Shown here piece by piece: positions 8,077 to 17,169 of a stretch of 64,000 bases of DNA. The position numbers were made by a program, and so were the translations under genes. This stretch comes from Candidatus Leptofilum proximum (GTDB lineage: Bacteria; Chloroflexota; Anaerolineae; Promineifilales; Promineifilaceae): NCBI GenBank assembly GCA_016710325.1, contig JADJXK010000002.1:868001-932000 (forward strand), written 5' to 3'. The notes beneath the pieces are model-generated. The model searched no databases. It had not been told where the DNA came from and saw only the letters and a list, made by a program, of their open reading frames with translations. Each line of letters opens with the position of its first letter. Positions within the stretch are counted from its first letter, which is position 1.

Positions 8077-10503
8077 CTATCTTTTGATCAGTAAACCTCG
8101 CTTGTCGTAGGACGTGGTGGCGATGCGGTGCAGATCGCGTACAAACTGGTTCAGGCCAACGGCGAAGGAATCCAGCTGGTCGGCGATGATGCGAATGGCG
8201 AGATCGTGGCGGCCAACGGCCGTTAACAATTCCACATGCGGCCGAAAATCGCGCACCGTCACATGCATCATGTCCTCGTCGTCGGTGATGACCGCCCAGG
8301 CCAGCTCCTTTTTCTCGTTATCATCCTTGGCCGTCATGAAGCGCGTCAGGCTGCTGCCCGGCGAGACGCGCCCGACGTTGGAAAACACCTCACGCCCCTT
8401 GATGAGATCGTTGAGCACGTCAAACTGGTCCGGAATTTTGTCCAGCAGCCGCTGCAGCGGCACGGGCAGATGAGCCAGCAGGCGAATCGTGTCCAGGCTG
8501 ATGCTTTCCCCGGTGCTGGCACGCACCTTGGCCCGGTTCAGCACCTCGCCAAAACCGGCCAGGATCGTCAGATACGATTTTTGCAGCTTCTCAAACTGGC
8601 CGTAGATGTGCTGCCGGTTGCGCGTGGCCCGCTCGTAGTTGCGCAGCGCCGCCAGAGTACGCTGGTGATGGCCGATCAGGTCCAGGTTGTCCAGCGGCAC
8701 TTCAAACGTCATCGGATAGACGCGGTCGCGCGGGCTGCGGCGGCTGGCGTCTACCGGGATGAGGATAACGGGGTTGCTGCTCTGATTTTGAATGGCAGCC
8801 AGGGCCGATTTGGCGGCGGATTGAGTACGGCCGTCGCCCAACAAAGCCTCCAACTGCGTCACCAACTCCGGCGCCGGACGGTACGCCAGGGCATGGACCG
8901 TGCGGTAGAGCACCAGCAAATCATTCACCGTCATGCGCAGCAAATCGTTGCGCTGCTTGAATAATTCGCGCAGCTCCAAAATGGCGGGCAGGTCAATGGC
9001 CGACGTTTCGGCGCTGGCCTCCACCGCCACCTGCGGCGCGGCCTGGATGCGCTGCCGGTCGGCGGGGCGCAGGGTGAGTGCAGGTGCATACGGCCGATTC
9101 TGCGGCGCCGTGACCGATGGCAGGCTGTGCAGGTAAACGGCCCAGGACAGCGCCTCGTTGGTCAAAATTTCGGCCATCGCCGCGCCCCAGATGCCGTCAA
9201 AGAAGATGTGCGACAGGTCAAAGACAAAGGTTTCACCCGTGTCGAAGATGGTCATCGGCTGGTCGCCGATGGCCCGCTCCGCCTGGCGCAGGTTGGCCAG
9301 CGGCTGGTGGCGCGACTGCTGATCCGTGTTGATCCAGATGGGCGCCAGGCGCAGGCTGGTGAGCTCCTGGCGCAGCCCCTCGCTGGTGCCAGACAAAAAT
9401 TCGGGGAAGGCCGAGCGTTTCACCTGGGCCAGCTCGGCCAGATGGGCGGGTGGGGTCTGGTCCGCCTGGTACATCAAATTGGTGATGTAGCCACGCATGG
9501 TGGCCACGTTGAGGGGACGGCCGTTTTTGTCGGCGCAGGCAGGCACCAGGTAATAACGTCCCCGGTGGATGATGCCAATCTGCATCTGCTCCAGCGGGAT
9601 GGGCTTGCGGTCCTCGCCGTAGAGCGACGGCTCCAGGTAAGCGCGAATGCTGAGCTGCTGCTGGTAAGCGGGCAGCGACTGCGCCTCGGCGGCGGCAATG
9701 CGTTTTTGCCATGTTTCCTGCACGGCGGGCGGCAGTTCCAGCACGGCTTCGGCCAGGAAGGCATCAAATTTACGGCGGCGGTAGGTGGGGTAATCTTCCT
9801 GCGGCAGCACGTCGGCGCCACGGCCGTACGGCCGTAATCGTTCCCAGCGCGGGTAGAGGGTGGCAAAACGGGCGTGGTTGGGCAATTCGGCGGTCACTTC
9901 GCGCAGGATGGTGGTGTAAACACGCTCACGCCATTCATTTTCCAGCAGGGCGTAATATTGGTGCAGGGTGTAAACGGCCGTCATCGCCAGCGCCGTCACC
10001 CGGTCCACCGGAGAAAGCCGGATGCCATGCTGGCGCAGCGTGGTGTCGAAGCCGTGGGTTTCATAGGCGTGGCGGGCGGTGTCGTCACGCAGAGCATAAT
10101 CGACGTAAAACTGCCAGATGCCTTCGGGGAATGAGGCATCTACCTCCTTCCCGGCCAATTTGAGCAAATTTTGGTACGCCCATAAAACGGCCGCTGGCCC
10201 GGCAAAAAAGGTGCCAAACACGGCTTTGTCGATGAGCGCCTGCTCAACGCCTTTAAACAGCAGGTGAATATCGCGCCGCACCGTGGCCGCCGGGGGAATG
10301 CGGCTGGGCAGGCGCAGCAGGCCGTTCAAAATAACGCCAGGGACGTTACCGGCGGGGGTATTCTTGGCGATAGCTGCAACCAGCTTATCGATTTCGGGCA
10401 AAGACAAGGACGACAATTCGTGTACCTTCCGTGTGTGGGCAATATTACGAAGAGTATGAAGGGTCGCCTGGGTGGCGTCAATGGCTCGTTTACTATCGTC
10501 CAC
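8077..10503 (-). CDS. Large protein of unknown function with an HxxxDG motif
   Basis: I do not recognise a family for this 808-aa soluble protein. There is no signal peptide or membrane segment. Around residue 432 it carries SHIFFDGIWG, an HxxxDG motif like the catalytic motif of CoA-dependent acyltransferases (condensation domains, carnitine acyltransferases). It is set in a hydrophobic context (FVFDL before it), which fits that fold, but the similarity rests on this motif alone. The rest is mostly helical and rich in Leu, Ala and Arg. The start is a GTG without a clear ribosome site. It lies 116 bases upstream of the kinase-FGE gene on the same strand and may be cotranscribed with it. Confidence 0.7.
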   Translation of the reverse strand: MDDSKRAIDATQATLHTLRNIAHTRKVHELSSLSLPEIDKLVAAIAKNTPAGNVPGVILNGLLRLPSRIPPAATVRRDIHLLFKGVEQALIDKAVFGTFFAGPAAVLWAYQNLLKLAGKEVDASFPEGIWQFYVDYALRDDTARHAYETHGFDTTLRQHGIRLSPVDRVTALAMTAVYTLHQYYALLENEWRERVYTTILREVTAELPNHARFATLYPRWERLRPYGRGADVLPQEDYPTYRRRKFDAFLAEAVLELPPAVQETWQKRIAAAEAQSLPAYQQQLSIRAYLEPSLYGEDRKPIPLEQMQIGIIHRGRYYLVPACADKNGRPLNVATMRGYITNLMYQADQTPPAHLAELAQVKRSAFPEFLSGTSEGLRQELTSLRLAPIWINTDQQSRHQPLANLRQAERAIGDQPMTIFDTGETFVFDLSHIFFDGIWGAAMAEILTNEALSWAVYLHSLPSVTAPQNRPYAPALTLRPADRQRIQAAPQVAVEASAETSAIDLPAILELRELFKQRNDLLRMTVNDLLVLYRTVHALAYRPAPELVTQLEALLGDGRTQSAAKSALAAIQNQSSNPVILIPVDASRRSPRDRVYPMTFEVPLDNLDLIGHHQRTLAALRNYERATRNRQHIYGQFEKLQKSYLTILAGFGEVLNRAKVRASTGESISLDTIRLLAHLPVPLQRLLDKIPDQFDVLNDLIKGREVFSNVGRVSPGSSLTRFMTAKDDNEKKELAWAVITDDEDMMHVTVRDFRPHVELLTAVGRHDLAIRIIADQLDSFAVGLNQFVRDLHRIATTSYDKRGLLIKR

Positions 10504-10590
10504 AAGACGTTGCCTTTGCGTATGCTTTCTGGGTAGGTACTACAAAAGGTGCGGGCTAATTATGCCGAATTTGGAAGTTTCTGTAAACCA

Positions 10591-10620
10591 CGTAGGGCAA
10601 TAGCGCGCTATTGCCCTACG
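10591..10620. repeat. Perfect 30-bp palindrome at a gene end (GTAGGG family)
   Basis: CGTAGGGCAATAGCG is followed directly by its exact complement. The stop codon of the glycosyltransferase gene (10616-10618) lies inside it. It shares its ends (GTAGGG...CCCTAC) with three palindromes located inside the gene at 45105-48251. Confidence 0.85.
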
Positions 10621-12916
10621 GTTCAACACGAATGGTGGTGAGAATGCGGTGGTCGCTGCCGTCGTCCAGCGGCAGGCGCACGCCGGTGATGGGATCGTAC
10701 AGGCCAATTTCAATCTGGTAGACACCGGGCGGGGCGAGTGGATCAAGCGGAATAGCATAGGCATCGCGGATAACTTCGTCGGTGCGCCAGGTGGTGGTGG
10801 GGCGACGGCCGTTTTCCGGCTCGTTATCCTGCTGGCCCCACAAAAAATTATCGCTGTTGATGTTGTACACCTCGCCCAGCACGTGGGTAAACACCTTGTA
10901 CCGCTGGCTGATCTGCCCGGAACCCTGCCAATAGAGCGTCAGCGGCACCGCCTCGCCGGGGCGGTAGGTGGTGGCCCCCAAATCGTAGCCCAGCAGGCTG
11001 ATGCCCTGTTCAAACTGGGCGTCAACGCGGTTCTGGATGGTGACGTCGGCGGGGGTGAGGAAGTTGGCGGCTTTCTGGCGAACATGAACCTCTCCAAATT
11101 CGGCCGTTCCCTCGGCTGCATCAACGTAAAGCCGGTACGATCCCGAGGTCAAATCGGCCGAAACGAGCAGATCCACCTGCTGCCGGACCGGTTCGGCGCT
11201 GGCAGGCGCGGCCACGGTGGCCAGTAAAAATGGCACACCGCCGCTGGCAGGCCGTACGCCAATGTCCACTGGTTCGGCCGTGCTGCCGCCCGCCCAATAC
11301 AAAAAAAGGTGCATCGTTTCGCCGCTGTGGAAGTCGTGGGTTTGTAAATCGTAGCCGGTGAGGTGGGGAACGGCCGTATCCAACACAAACGGCGGTTCAG
11401 TCCCGATTAAGGTCTCGGCCTGCGCCGCCCGGTCCGGCGTGCGGGCAAAAAAGAGCAGCTGCTTATCGCCGTACGGGTAAGACACTTCACCCGCGGCTCG
11501 CTCCGCCAGCCAGCTCACCACGTGCTGCTGCGGATCGCCAATCGAGGCGTACTGCGTTTGCACCAGCCAGAGGCCGTCGTGCTGCTGCCAGATGGGGTCC
11601 AGGAAGTCGTTGGCCTGCTGCGGCGTCATCTGCCAGGCGCCGGGAATACCGTGCCAGAAGTTGGCGTAGTGGTAGGCAAAAATGGGCCAGTCGGTGTCGG
11701 TGTAAAGCACCACAGCATCGTCTGGCTGCTGGTACGCCTCAATTGTGGCCGTGAGCGAGGGGAAATCGTCAAACAAGACACGATTGTTATGATAGCTGTT
11801 CAGACCAAACAAGGCAGCGTACACGGCCAGCCCGGCGGCCAAAAACCCGAGGGGACGGGAACGGCCGTCACTCAACACGGCAACTCCCCAGCCCAGCAGC
11901 GCGGCAAACGCCGCCAAAAAGATGATGAGGTAGCGCGGCGCCAGCGGCGGTGAGTAGAAAAAGGAGGCTTTGGGCAGGGAAACAATGTAGACCACCAGGG
12001 CGGGCAGCAGCAGCCCTACCAGCAGCAGCGCCAACTTTTGTTGATCCAACGGCCGTTTTCGCGCCCGCCAGCCAATCAACCCCACGCCCAGGAGGAACAC
12101 CAGCAGCACGGGCACGGTGAACGGGGCATACTGGTCCACGTCCAGCGGAATGCCGACGGTGAGCACGGTCCAGTAAATTTTGAGGAAGCTCCACGGCTCC
12201 ACGGGATTGGCGCGAGACCAGGTGGGGATGCGGCCCAGGGCGTAGGCCAGCCAGGGCGTATAGAGCAGCAGCACCGCAGCTTGCGCCAGCGACCAGTGCC
12301 AAAAGTTACGCCAGCGGTCGGCGGTGTGCGGCCAGACCAGGAACAGCCAGACCAGATTGGCCGTCACCAGGACCATGACGGCCAGGTAGAGGTTGTACAG
12401 CCCCAGGACCATGAAGAGGATATAGAGCAGCCAATCGCGGCGACGGTCGACTTGCCACACTCCCACCGCCGCCCACAGCGCCAGTGCCCCCAGCAGCGCC
12501 GACAGGGCATACATGCGCATTTCCTGCGACCAGCCAATGTCAAAGCGGGAAATGGTGATGAATAACGCTGCGAGGAGGCCGGTGAAACGGCCGTTGATCC
12601 GTTTACCCAACAAATACGTCGCCGGGATGGTCAGCAGGCCATAGATGGCGGAGAGCAGGCGCAGGCCAAACTCGGAATCGCCGCTGAGCAGCCGCCAGAA
12701 GTGCAGCAGCCAGAAGTAGAGCGGGGGATGCACATCGTGGGCGGTCCAGCTGGCAATAGCGGCCAAGGACTGCCGGGCGGCCCAGGCGGCCAGCCCCTCA
12801 TCCCACCAGACGCTTTTGTCCCCCAAAGCCACCACCCGCAGGCCAAAACCCAGCAGCATCAGCCCCACCAGCAGCCAGCGGGTTCCCCTCTCTGAATCGT
12901 ATCGTCGCGCAAACAT
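10616..12916 (-). CDS. GT39-type membrane glycosyltransferase (ArnT/PMT-like)
   Basis: This 766-aa protein begins with a family-39 glycosyltransferase: first helix LLVGLMLLGFGLRVVAL, then the catalytic-loop signature WWDEGLAAWAA (Asp-Glu) and HPPLYFWLLHFW, and about ten further membrane helices up to residue 350. These enzymes transfer sugars from polyprenyl phosphate outside the membrane. The C-terminal 400 residues form an external portion with beta-rich segments. A candidate -10 box TTTAAT lies seven bases before the ATG, and no Shine-Dalgarno is seen, so the gene may be leaderless. Its stop codon is supplied by the 30-bp palindrome at 10591-10620. Confidence 0.85.
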   Translation of the reverse strand: MFARRYDSERGTRWLLVGLMLLGFGLRVVALGDKSVWWDEGLAAWAARQSLAAIASWTAHDVHPPLYFWLLHFWRLLSGDSEFGLRLLSAIYGLLTIPATYLLGKRINGRFTGLLAALFITISRFDIGWSQEMRMYALSALLGALALWAAVGVWQVDRRRDWLLYILFMVLGLYNLYLAVMVLVTANLVWLFLVWPHTADRWRNFWHWSLAQAAVLLLYTPWLAYALGRIPTWSRANPVEPWSFLKIYWTVLTVGIPLDVDQYAPFTVPVLLVFLLGVGLIGWRARKRPLDQQKLALLLVGLLLPALVVYIVSLPKASFFYSPPLAPRYLIIFLAAFAALLGWGVAVLSDGRSRPLGFLAAGLAVYAALFGLNSYHNNRVLFDDFPSLTATIEAYQQPDDAVVLYTDTDWPIFAYHYANFWHGIPGAWQMTPQQANDFLDPIWQQHDGLWLVQTQYASIGDPQQHVVSWLAERAAGEVSYPYGDKQLLFFARTPDRAAQAETLIGTEPPFVLDTAVPHLTGYDLQTHDFHSGETMHLFLYWAGGSTAEPVDIGVRPASGGVPFLLATVAAPASAEPVRQQVDLLVSADLTSGSYRLYVDAAEGTAEFGEVHVRQKAANFLTPADVTIQNRVDAQFEQGISLLGYDLGATTYRPGEAVPLTLYWQGSGQISQRYKVFTHVLGEVYNINSDNFLWGQQDNEPENGRRPTTTWRTDEVIRDAYAIPLDPLAPPGVYQIEIGLYDPITGVRLPLDDGSDHRILTTIRVEP

Positions 12917-12974
12917 CGTGCGAATTAAAGCCTAAACCAGTAGGCGCGTCAACGCGGCGCAGCCAGAAATTTAC

Positions 12975-13023
12975 TCACGCAAAGGCGCAAAGGAAAAAGT
13001 AAATCCTTTGCGCCTTCGCGTGA
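12975..13023. repeat. Intergenic inverted repeat, 'tcacgcaaaggcgcaaagg' family
   Basis: Twenty-base arms (12975-12994 and 13004-13023) pair with one mismatch around a nine-base A-rich loop. Related copies are at 38593-38651 and 56138-56188. It lies between two minus-strand genes and could act as a terminator of the upstream biotin carboxylase transcript. Confidence 0.75.
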
Positions 13024-13049
13024 AATTCATCAACAACGTGTGGTTGAAC

Positions 13050-14555
13050 TTAGCGCTTGACGTTGCGCCACACGGCCGTTTCTCCCCAGGGATCATACGC
13101 GATGGATTCTGCGGTGGAGACGGCCGTTCCCCCTTTCTTGCCCCCACCCTGGAGCAGTTCAAAAACGGCCGCACCGAGCCAGCCGTCATCGTCCAGCGGG
13201 GCGGGCTGCCAGTTGGGTAGATGCTCTGGCAAATAGTTTGTGCTGGTGTGGCCGCGGCGGAAGGTTGGCTCATGCAGGATGGCTAGCAGGTAAGGAATGT
13301 TGGTCGTCACGCCCAGCACGATGGTTTGCTGCAGGGCGCGGATCATCTTGCCGATGGCCTCTTCGCGGCTGTGGCCCCAGGTGATGACCTTGGCCAGCAT
13401 CGGGTCATAGTAGGGCGAAACGGCCGTGCCCGATTCAATACCATCGTCCACCCGAATGCCTGGGCCGGACGGCCGTTCGTACACCACAATTTTGCCAATC
13501 GACGGCAAGAAGTTGTGCGCCGGATCTTCGGCATAAACGCGGCATTCGATGGCGTGGCCGCGCTGCTGCAGATCGTCCTGGGTGAAGGGAAGCGCCTCGC
13601 CCGTGGCAATGCGGATTTGCCAGACGGCAATGTCGATTCCCGTCACCAGCTCTGTGATGGGATGCTCCACCTGGAGCCGGGTGTTCATCTCCAAAAAGTA
13701 GAAGCCGCCTTTTTCATCGACGATAAATTCCACCGTGCCCGCGCTGCTGTAACCGACCGCTTTGGCCAGGGAAACGGCCGCTGCCGCCATGCGCTGCCGC
13801 AAATCATCATTCCGAATCACCGGGGCGGGTGTCTCCTCGATGATTTTTTGGTGCCGCCGCTGAATGCTGCATTCGCGCTCGAACAGGTGCAGCACGTTAC
13901 CGTGCTGGTCGCCCAGCACCTGGATTTCCACGTGGTGAATCTCGGTGAAATATTTCTCCACCAGGATGTGATCATCGCCGAAGGAGTTTTTGGCCTCACC
14001 GCGCGCTGCCTGCACTGCGTCAACAAATTCATCGGCGGACCAGACCACGCGCATTCCCTTACCACCACCGCCCGCGCTGGCTTTGATGAGGATGGGATAG
14101 TCGATGTGGGCAACGGCCGTTTGCAGTTCCGCCGCACTCATTCCCGCTCCATCCACGCCGGGCACGATGGGCACGCCCGCCTGCTCGGCAATCTCGCGCG
14201 ACCTGGCTTTGCTGCCCATCAATTCCATTGCCTCCGGGCTGGGGCCAATAAAAACAACGCCGCGCTCAGCGCAGGCCGTGGCAAAAGCTGGGTTTTCACT
14301 CAAAAAGCCGTAGCCGGGATGAATGGCCTCCGCGCCGCAAGCCTGGGCAATGTCCAAGATGGTGGTCTGGTTGAGGTAGGTATCCGTGGCGCTGACGCCG
14401 GGCAGGTTGTACCGCTCATCGGCCAGCCGCACCCAGGGCGCGTCGGCATCGGCGTCGGAGTAGATGGCCACGGCCGTAATCCCCAGTTCGTGGCAGGCCA
14501 GAATCAACCGCCGGGCGATTTCCCCTCGATTGGCAATCAACACTTTTTGAAACAT
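13050..14555 (-). CDS. accC: Biotin carboxylase subunit of an acyl-CoA carboxylase
   Basis: This 501-aa protein is a complete biotin carboxylase. It has the N-terminal MFQKVLIANRGEIARR, the HPGYGFLSENPAFA segment, the ATP-grasp glycine loop KASAGGGGKGMRVV, the ECSIQRRHQK stretch and MNTRLQVEHPITELVTG. It carboxylates the biotin of a separate carrier protein. There is no BCCP domain: the protein ends in a short tail after the standard fold, so carrier and carboxyltransferase must be encoded elsewhere. It could serve acetyl-, propionyl- or methylcrotonyl-CoA carboxylase. The methylglutaconyl-CoA hydratase-like gene 1.8 kb upstream hints at branched-chain catabolism. AGGA precedes the ATG. Confidence 0.9.
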   Translation of the reverse strand: MFQKVLIANRGEIARRLILACHELGITAVAIYSDADADAPWVRLADERYNLPGVSATDTYLNQTTILDIAQACGAEAIHPGYGFLSENPAFATACAERGVVFIGPSPEAMELMGSKARSREIAEQAGVPIVPGVDGAGMSAAELQTAVAHIDYPILIKASAGGGGKGMRVVWSADEFVDAVQAARGEAKNSFGDDHILVEKYFTEIHHVEIQVLGDQHGNVLHLFERECSIQRRHQKIIEETPAPVIRNDDLRQRMAAAAVSLAKAVGYSSAGTVEFIVDEKGGFYFLEMNTRLQVEHPITELVTGIDIAVWQIRIATGEALPFTQDDLQQRGHAIECRVYAEDPAHNFLPSIGKIVVYERPSGPGIRVDDGIESGTAVSPYYDPMLAKVITWGHSREEAIGKMIRALQQTIVLGVTTNIPYLLAILHEPTFRRGHTSTNYLPEHLPNWQPAPLDDDGWLGAAVFELLQGGGKKGGTAVSTAESIAYDPWGETAVWRNVKR

Positions 14556-14572
14556 ACTTTTTCCTGAAATTG

Positions 14573-14709
14573 GCCACTGAGGGCACAGAGATTTTAGAGA
14601 GGGAAGTGCGTGAAACGTGAAACGTGATTTTTTTACGTTTCACGTTTCACGGGCTGGCAGCCCCTTGAATTTCCAAAGAGCCTCTTTTATCCTCTGTGCC
14701 CTCTGTGGC
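14573..14709. repeat. Nested pair of intergenic inverted repeats
   Basis: The outer arms are 14573-14589 and 14693-14709 (GCCACTGAGGGCACAGA, one mismatch). The inner arms are a perfect 17 bp, 14609-14625 and 14635-14651, built from CGTGAAACGTGAAACGT. The inner unit recurs at 62834-62894. The rest of the 274-base gap up to 14829 holds a short stretch of the 'ccgtttaccg' repeat family (about 14786-14826). Confidence 0.8.
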
Positions 14710-14829
14710 AAAAAACAAAAGCCCCTGCAGGTTTTGGGCAGCGACATAACTCTACCATAAACCCACAGGAGCCAAAAAAACACCGCTCACGGGTCACCGT
14801 TTACCGGCTACCGCTCACCGTTTACCGAT

Positions 14830-15348
14830 CTACGGCCAGCCCACCTCCACCGCGTGGCACATGCCTCGGGCAACCCAGCCGTACGTCGTGCCCGGCGCCG
14901 GGTTCATGATAGCCATGGCAACCGGGTCACCACCTTCCGGTGTAAAAAACACCTGAACATAGACAGCACTGAACGAAATCTCTACATCGGCCAACCAGCC
15001 GCTGTCTTGCCAACCATCTTTGGCCATCCAACTGACTAAGTGACGACCGCCCACTTCCCGCACCTCGTACGTTCCCGCCTGGGCTACATCGCCACTGACC
15101 TCGAAGTTGATGCGTAGGCAGGCCAGGCCGGGATCAGGCGGGGGTTGTGGTGTGGTGGTAGGTACGGCCGTCGCCGGTATCGTGGCCGTTGCAATGGGGG
15201 TTGGCGTGGAGGTCACCGCTAGAGGAACAACGTTAGGCTCTGCCGGTAACGCGCTAATTTTATCGGCCGCGCCCTGCGCGCTTTGATGGGGCAGAGCTAA
15301 TACGAGCAACAAGGCCAAAAAAGCAAACATTGGCGGAATATATTTCAT
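14830..15348 (-). CDS. Secreted protein of unknown function with Thr/Pro linker
   Basis: This 172-aa protein has a signal peptide (MKYIPPMFAFLALLLVLALP, cleavage likely after AQG near residue 26). A Thr/Pro/Ala-rich spacer follows to about residue 74, then a compact C-terminal domain with two Cys (CLRINFEVSG and GMCHAVEVGW) that may form a disulfide. The spacer resembles the external linker of the kinase-FGE protein. No family is recognised. GGAG lies upstream of the ATG. It stands alone between repeat-rich gaps and is probably exported. Confidence 0.75.
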   Translation of the reverse strand: MKYIPPMFAFLALLLVLALPHQSAQGAADKISALPAEPNVVPLAVTSTPTPIATATIPATAVPTTTPQPPPDPGLACLRINFEVSGDVAQAGTYEVREVGGRHLVSWMAKDGWQDSGWLADVEISFSAVYVQVFFTPEGGDPVAMAIMNPAPGTTYGWVARGMCHAVEVGWP

Positions 15349-15432
15349 CTCTTAACTCCGTGCAGACTCAAGGGTTTGTTCAAAACTGACCTGAACCGTA
15401 GCCCGAAAATGTCACAATTCCTCTCGCGCCGC

Positions 15433-16260
15433 TTAAGCTGCGCTGGTTTTGCTGCCTCTGTTCTGTTGAGTCAGCCATTGTGTGGCAAAGTCGACGGCCG
15501 TTTTTTGGTGAAACAGGCGGCACTCCGCCAGGCCAACCTGGCCAATATGCACCGGATGTGCCTGTTCAAAGGCCGCGCCAATCTCAGGGAATCGCTCGTC
15601 GTCGTAGTCCACGTCCTTATACCACTGCCAGACGCGACGGCCGTTGAGCCAGATAGGTGCGCCCTGCTGCACGATGTCTCCCACCTGGGCCCGAATCTCT
15701 GCCAGGTGAAACGAAGTGTTGTTGCTGTAGCCTACGCCGAGCAGCAGCACGCCGCCATCCAAGTCGTAGATCCGGGCCAGTGGCGACTGCTCACCCATGC
15801 CAAAGGCAAGTTGGTGATCGGCCGTGATGTCTGCCGCGTAGCGACCCCAGGCGGCAAATGAAACCTGCGGATGATTGCTGCGAAACACCCCAGGCCAGGT
15901 GCGGAACAGCTCGGGAACCACGCCCATGCTCCGCGTTGGGGTCAGCTGCGGATCGAAGGGGGGCATGGCATCGCGAATAATCTGGTGCCATGCTTCTGGT
16001 GCCGGTGGATTTTGCCAGGGAGCTGGGTCGGAATAATCACTGGAGTGGGTGGGCATCACCAGGGTGCCCGCGGGAGTGAGCGCCTCTTGCAGCGCCTGGA
16101 TGACGCTCACCGGCCCGCCGGGAACATAACCCAGTTTGCTCAGGCTGGAATGGACAAGCACAACCATGCCCGGCTGCACGCCCAGCGCATGCAAATGCTC
16201 AATGAGGAGGGCTTTGGTGAAAGGATGTGGAGATTTTTGAATAACGGCCGTTTCTGTCAT
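15433..16260 (-). CDS. AAC(3)-family aminoglycoside N-acetyltransferase-like protein
   Basis: At 275 aa the protein has the length and signatures of the AAC(3)/YokD family: GMVVLVHSSLSKLGYVPGG near residue 30, TLVMPTHSSDY, and FDPQLTPTRSMGVVPELFRTWPG, followed by the HPQVSFAAWG acetyl-CoA/active-site segment. Members acetylate the 3-amino group of 2-deoxystreptamine aminoglycosides, but many environmental relatives have unknown substrates, so a resistance role is not established. The ATG is clear; its second to fourth codons contain one of the ACGGCCGT octamers. The gene is monocistronic on the minus strand, flanked by short repeat-bearing gaps. Confidence 0.88.
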   Translation of the reverse strand: MTETAVIQKSPHPFTKALLIEHLHALGVQPGMVVLVHSSLSKLGYVPGGPVSVIQALQEALTPAGTLVMPTHSSDYSDPAPWQNPPAPEAWHQIIRDAMPPFDPQLTPTRSMGVVPELFRTWPGVFRSNHPQVSFAAWGRYAADITADHQLAFGMGEQSPLARIYDLDGGVLLLGVGYSNNTSFHLAEIRAQVGDIVQQGAPIWLNGRRVWQWYKDVDYDDERFPEIGAAFEQAHPVHIGQVGLAECRLFHQKTAVDFATQWLTQQNRGSKTSAA

Positions 16261-16338
16261 AGGTTTCTCTATCCACAGATGACACAGATGTCACAGATTT
16301 TCTTTTTTCTCTGCCCTCTCCGCGTGCTCCGCGTTAAA

Positions 16339-17121
16339 TCACTCTGCCTGCCACCACGGTTTGCGCTTTTCCAGGAAAGAACTCATGCCTTCGCGGCCTT
16401 CGTCGCTGTCGCGCAGGCGGGCGATGAGTTGCGAGGTGTAACCGCGCATCGCCTCTTTGGGCTGATGGGCTACCTGGCGAATGAGCTCCTTGGCCGCAGC
16501 TTGAGCACTGGGAGCAGCCTGCAAAAGCTGCTGGATGCGGTCGGCAACGGCCGTATCCAAATTCTCATCCGCCACTACATGATTCACCAGCCCGATTTGC
16601 TGCGCCTTGGTGGCGCCAAAGCGCTCACCGGTCAGGAACAATTCACGCGCCTCGTTGGGGCCAATCTTACCCAGCACAAACGGCGAAATGACGGCGGGCA
16701 CAATGCCCAGGCGCGTCTCGCTGAAGCCAAACTGCGCCCGATCCACCGCCACCACGATGTCGCAGCAGCTCACCAGCCCCAGGCCGCCGCCAATCGCCGC
16801 CCCGTTGATCCGGCCAATAACCGGCCGTGAACACTGCTCGACCATCAGCATCAGGTCAAAAATCGCTTCGCCGTCCTGCACATTTTCGGCAAAGGTGTAA
16901 TCGGCGGCAGCGCGCATGAAGCTTAAATCGGCCCCGGCGCAGAAGGAACGGCCGTTGCCCGTCAGCACCACCACGCGAATTTCATCATTATCGGGGATTG
17001 TTTGGAAAACGGCCGTTAGCTCCCCAATCATGCCCGGCGTCAGCGCATTGTGCACCTCCGGCCGGTTCAACGCCACCATCAACACCGCCGCATCCTGCCT
17101 CACCTCAATCTCACTCACCAC
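16339..17121 (-). CDS. Enoyl-CoA hydratase/isomerase family protein, methylglutaconyl-CoA hydratase-like
   Basis: This 260-aa crotonase-fold protein has the oxyanion-hole segments GRSFCAGADLSFM and INGAAIGGGLGLVSCCDI. The SETRLGIVPAVISPFVLGKI segment and the LFLTGERFGATKAQQIGLV that follows match methylglutaconyl-CoA hydratases better than general enoyl-CoA hydratases. Such an enzyme acts in leucine breakdown; the biotin carboxylase gene downstream on the same strand could belong to the same pathway, but this is inference. The start is GTG, preceded by an AGGAGAGG ribosome site. The SDR-derived frames end 48 bases upstream. Confidence 0.87.
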   Translation of the reverse strand: MVSEIEVRQDAAVLMVALNRPEVHNALTPGMIGELTAVFQTIPDNDEIRVVVLTGNGRSFCAGADLSFMRAAADYTFAENVQDGEAIFDLMLMVEQCSRPVIGRINGAAIGGGLGLVSCCDIVVAVDRAQFGFSETRLGIVPAVISPFVLGKIGPNEARELFLTGERFGATKAQQIGLVNHVVADENLDTAVADRIQQLLQAAPSAQAAAKELIRQVAHQPKEAMRGYTSQLIARLRDSDEGREGMSSFLEKRKPWWQAE

Positions 17122-17169
17122 ACCCTCTCCTCAGTTAACCATTGGCCCTTGAAAATTGACAATTGACCA

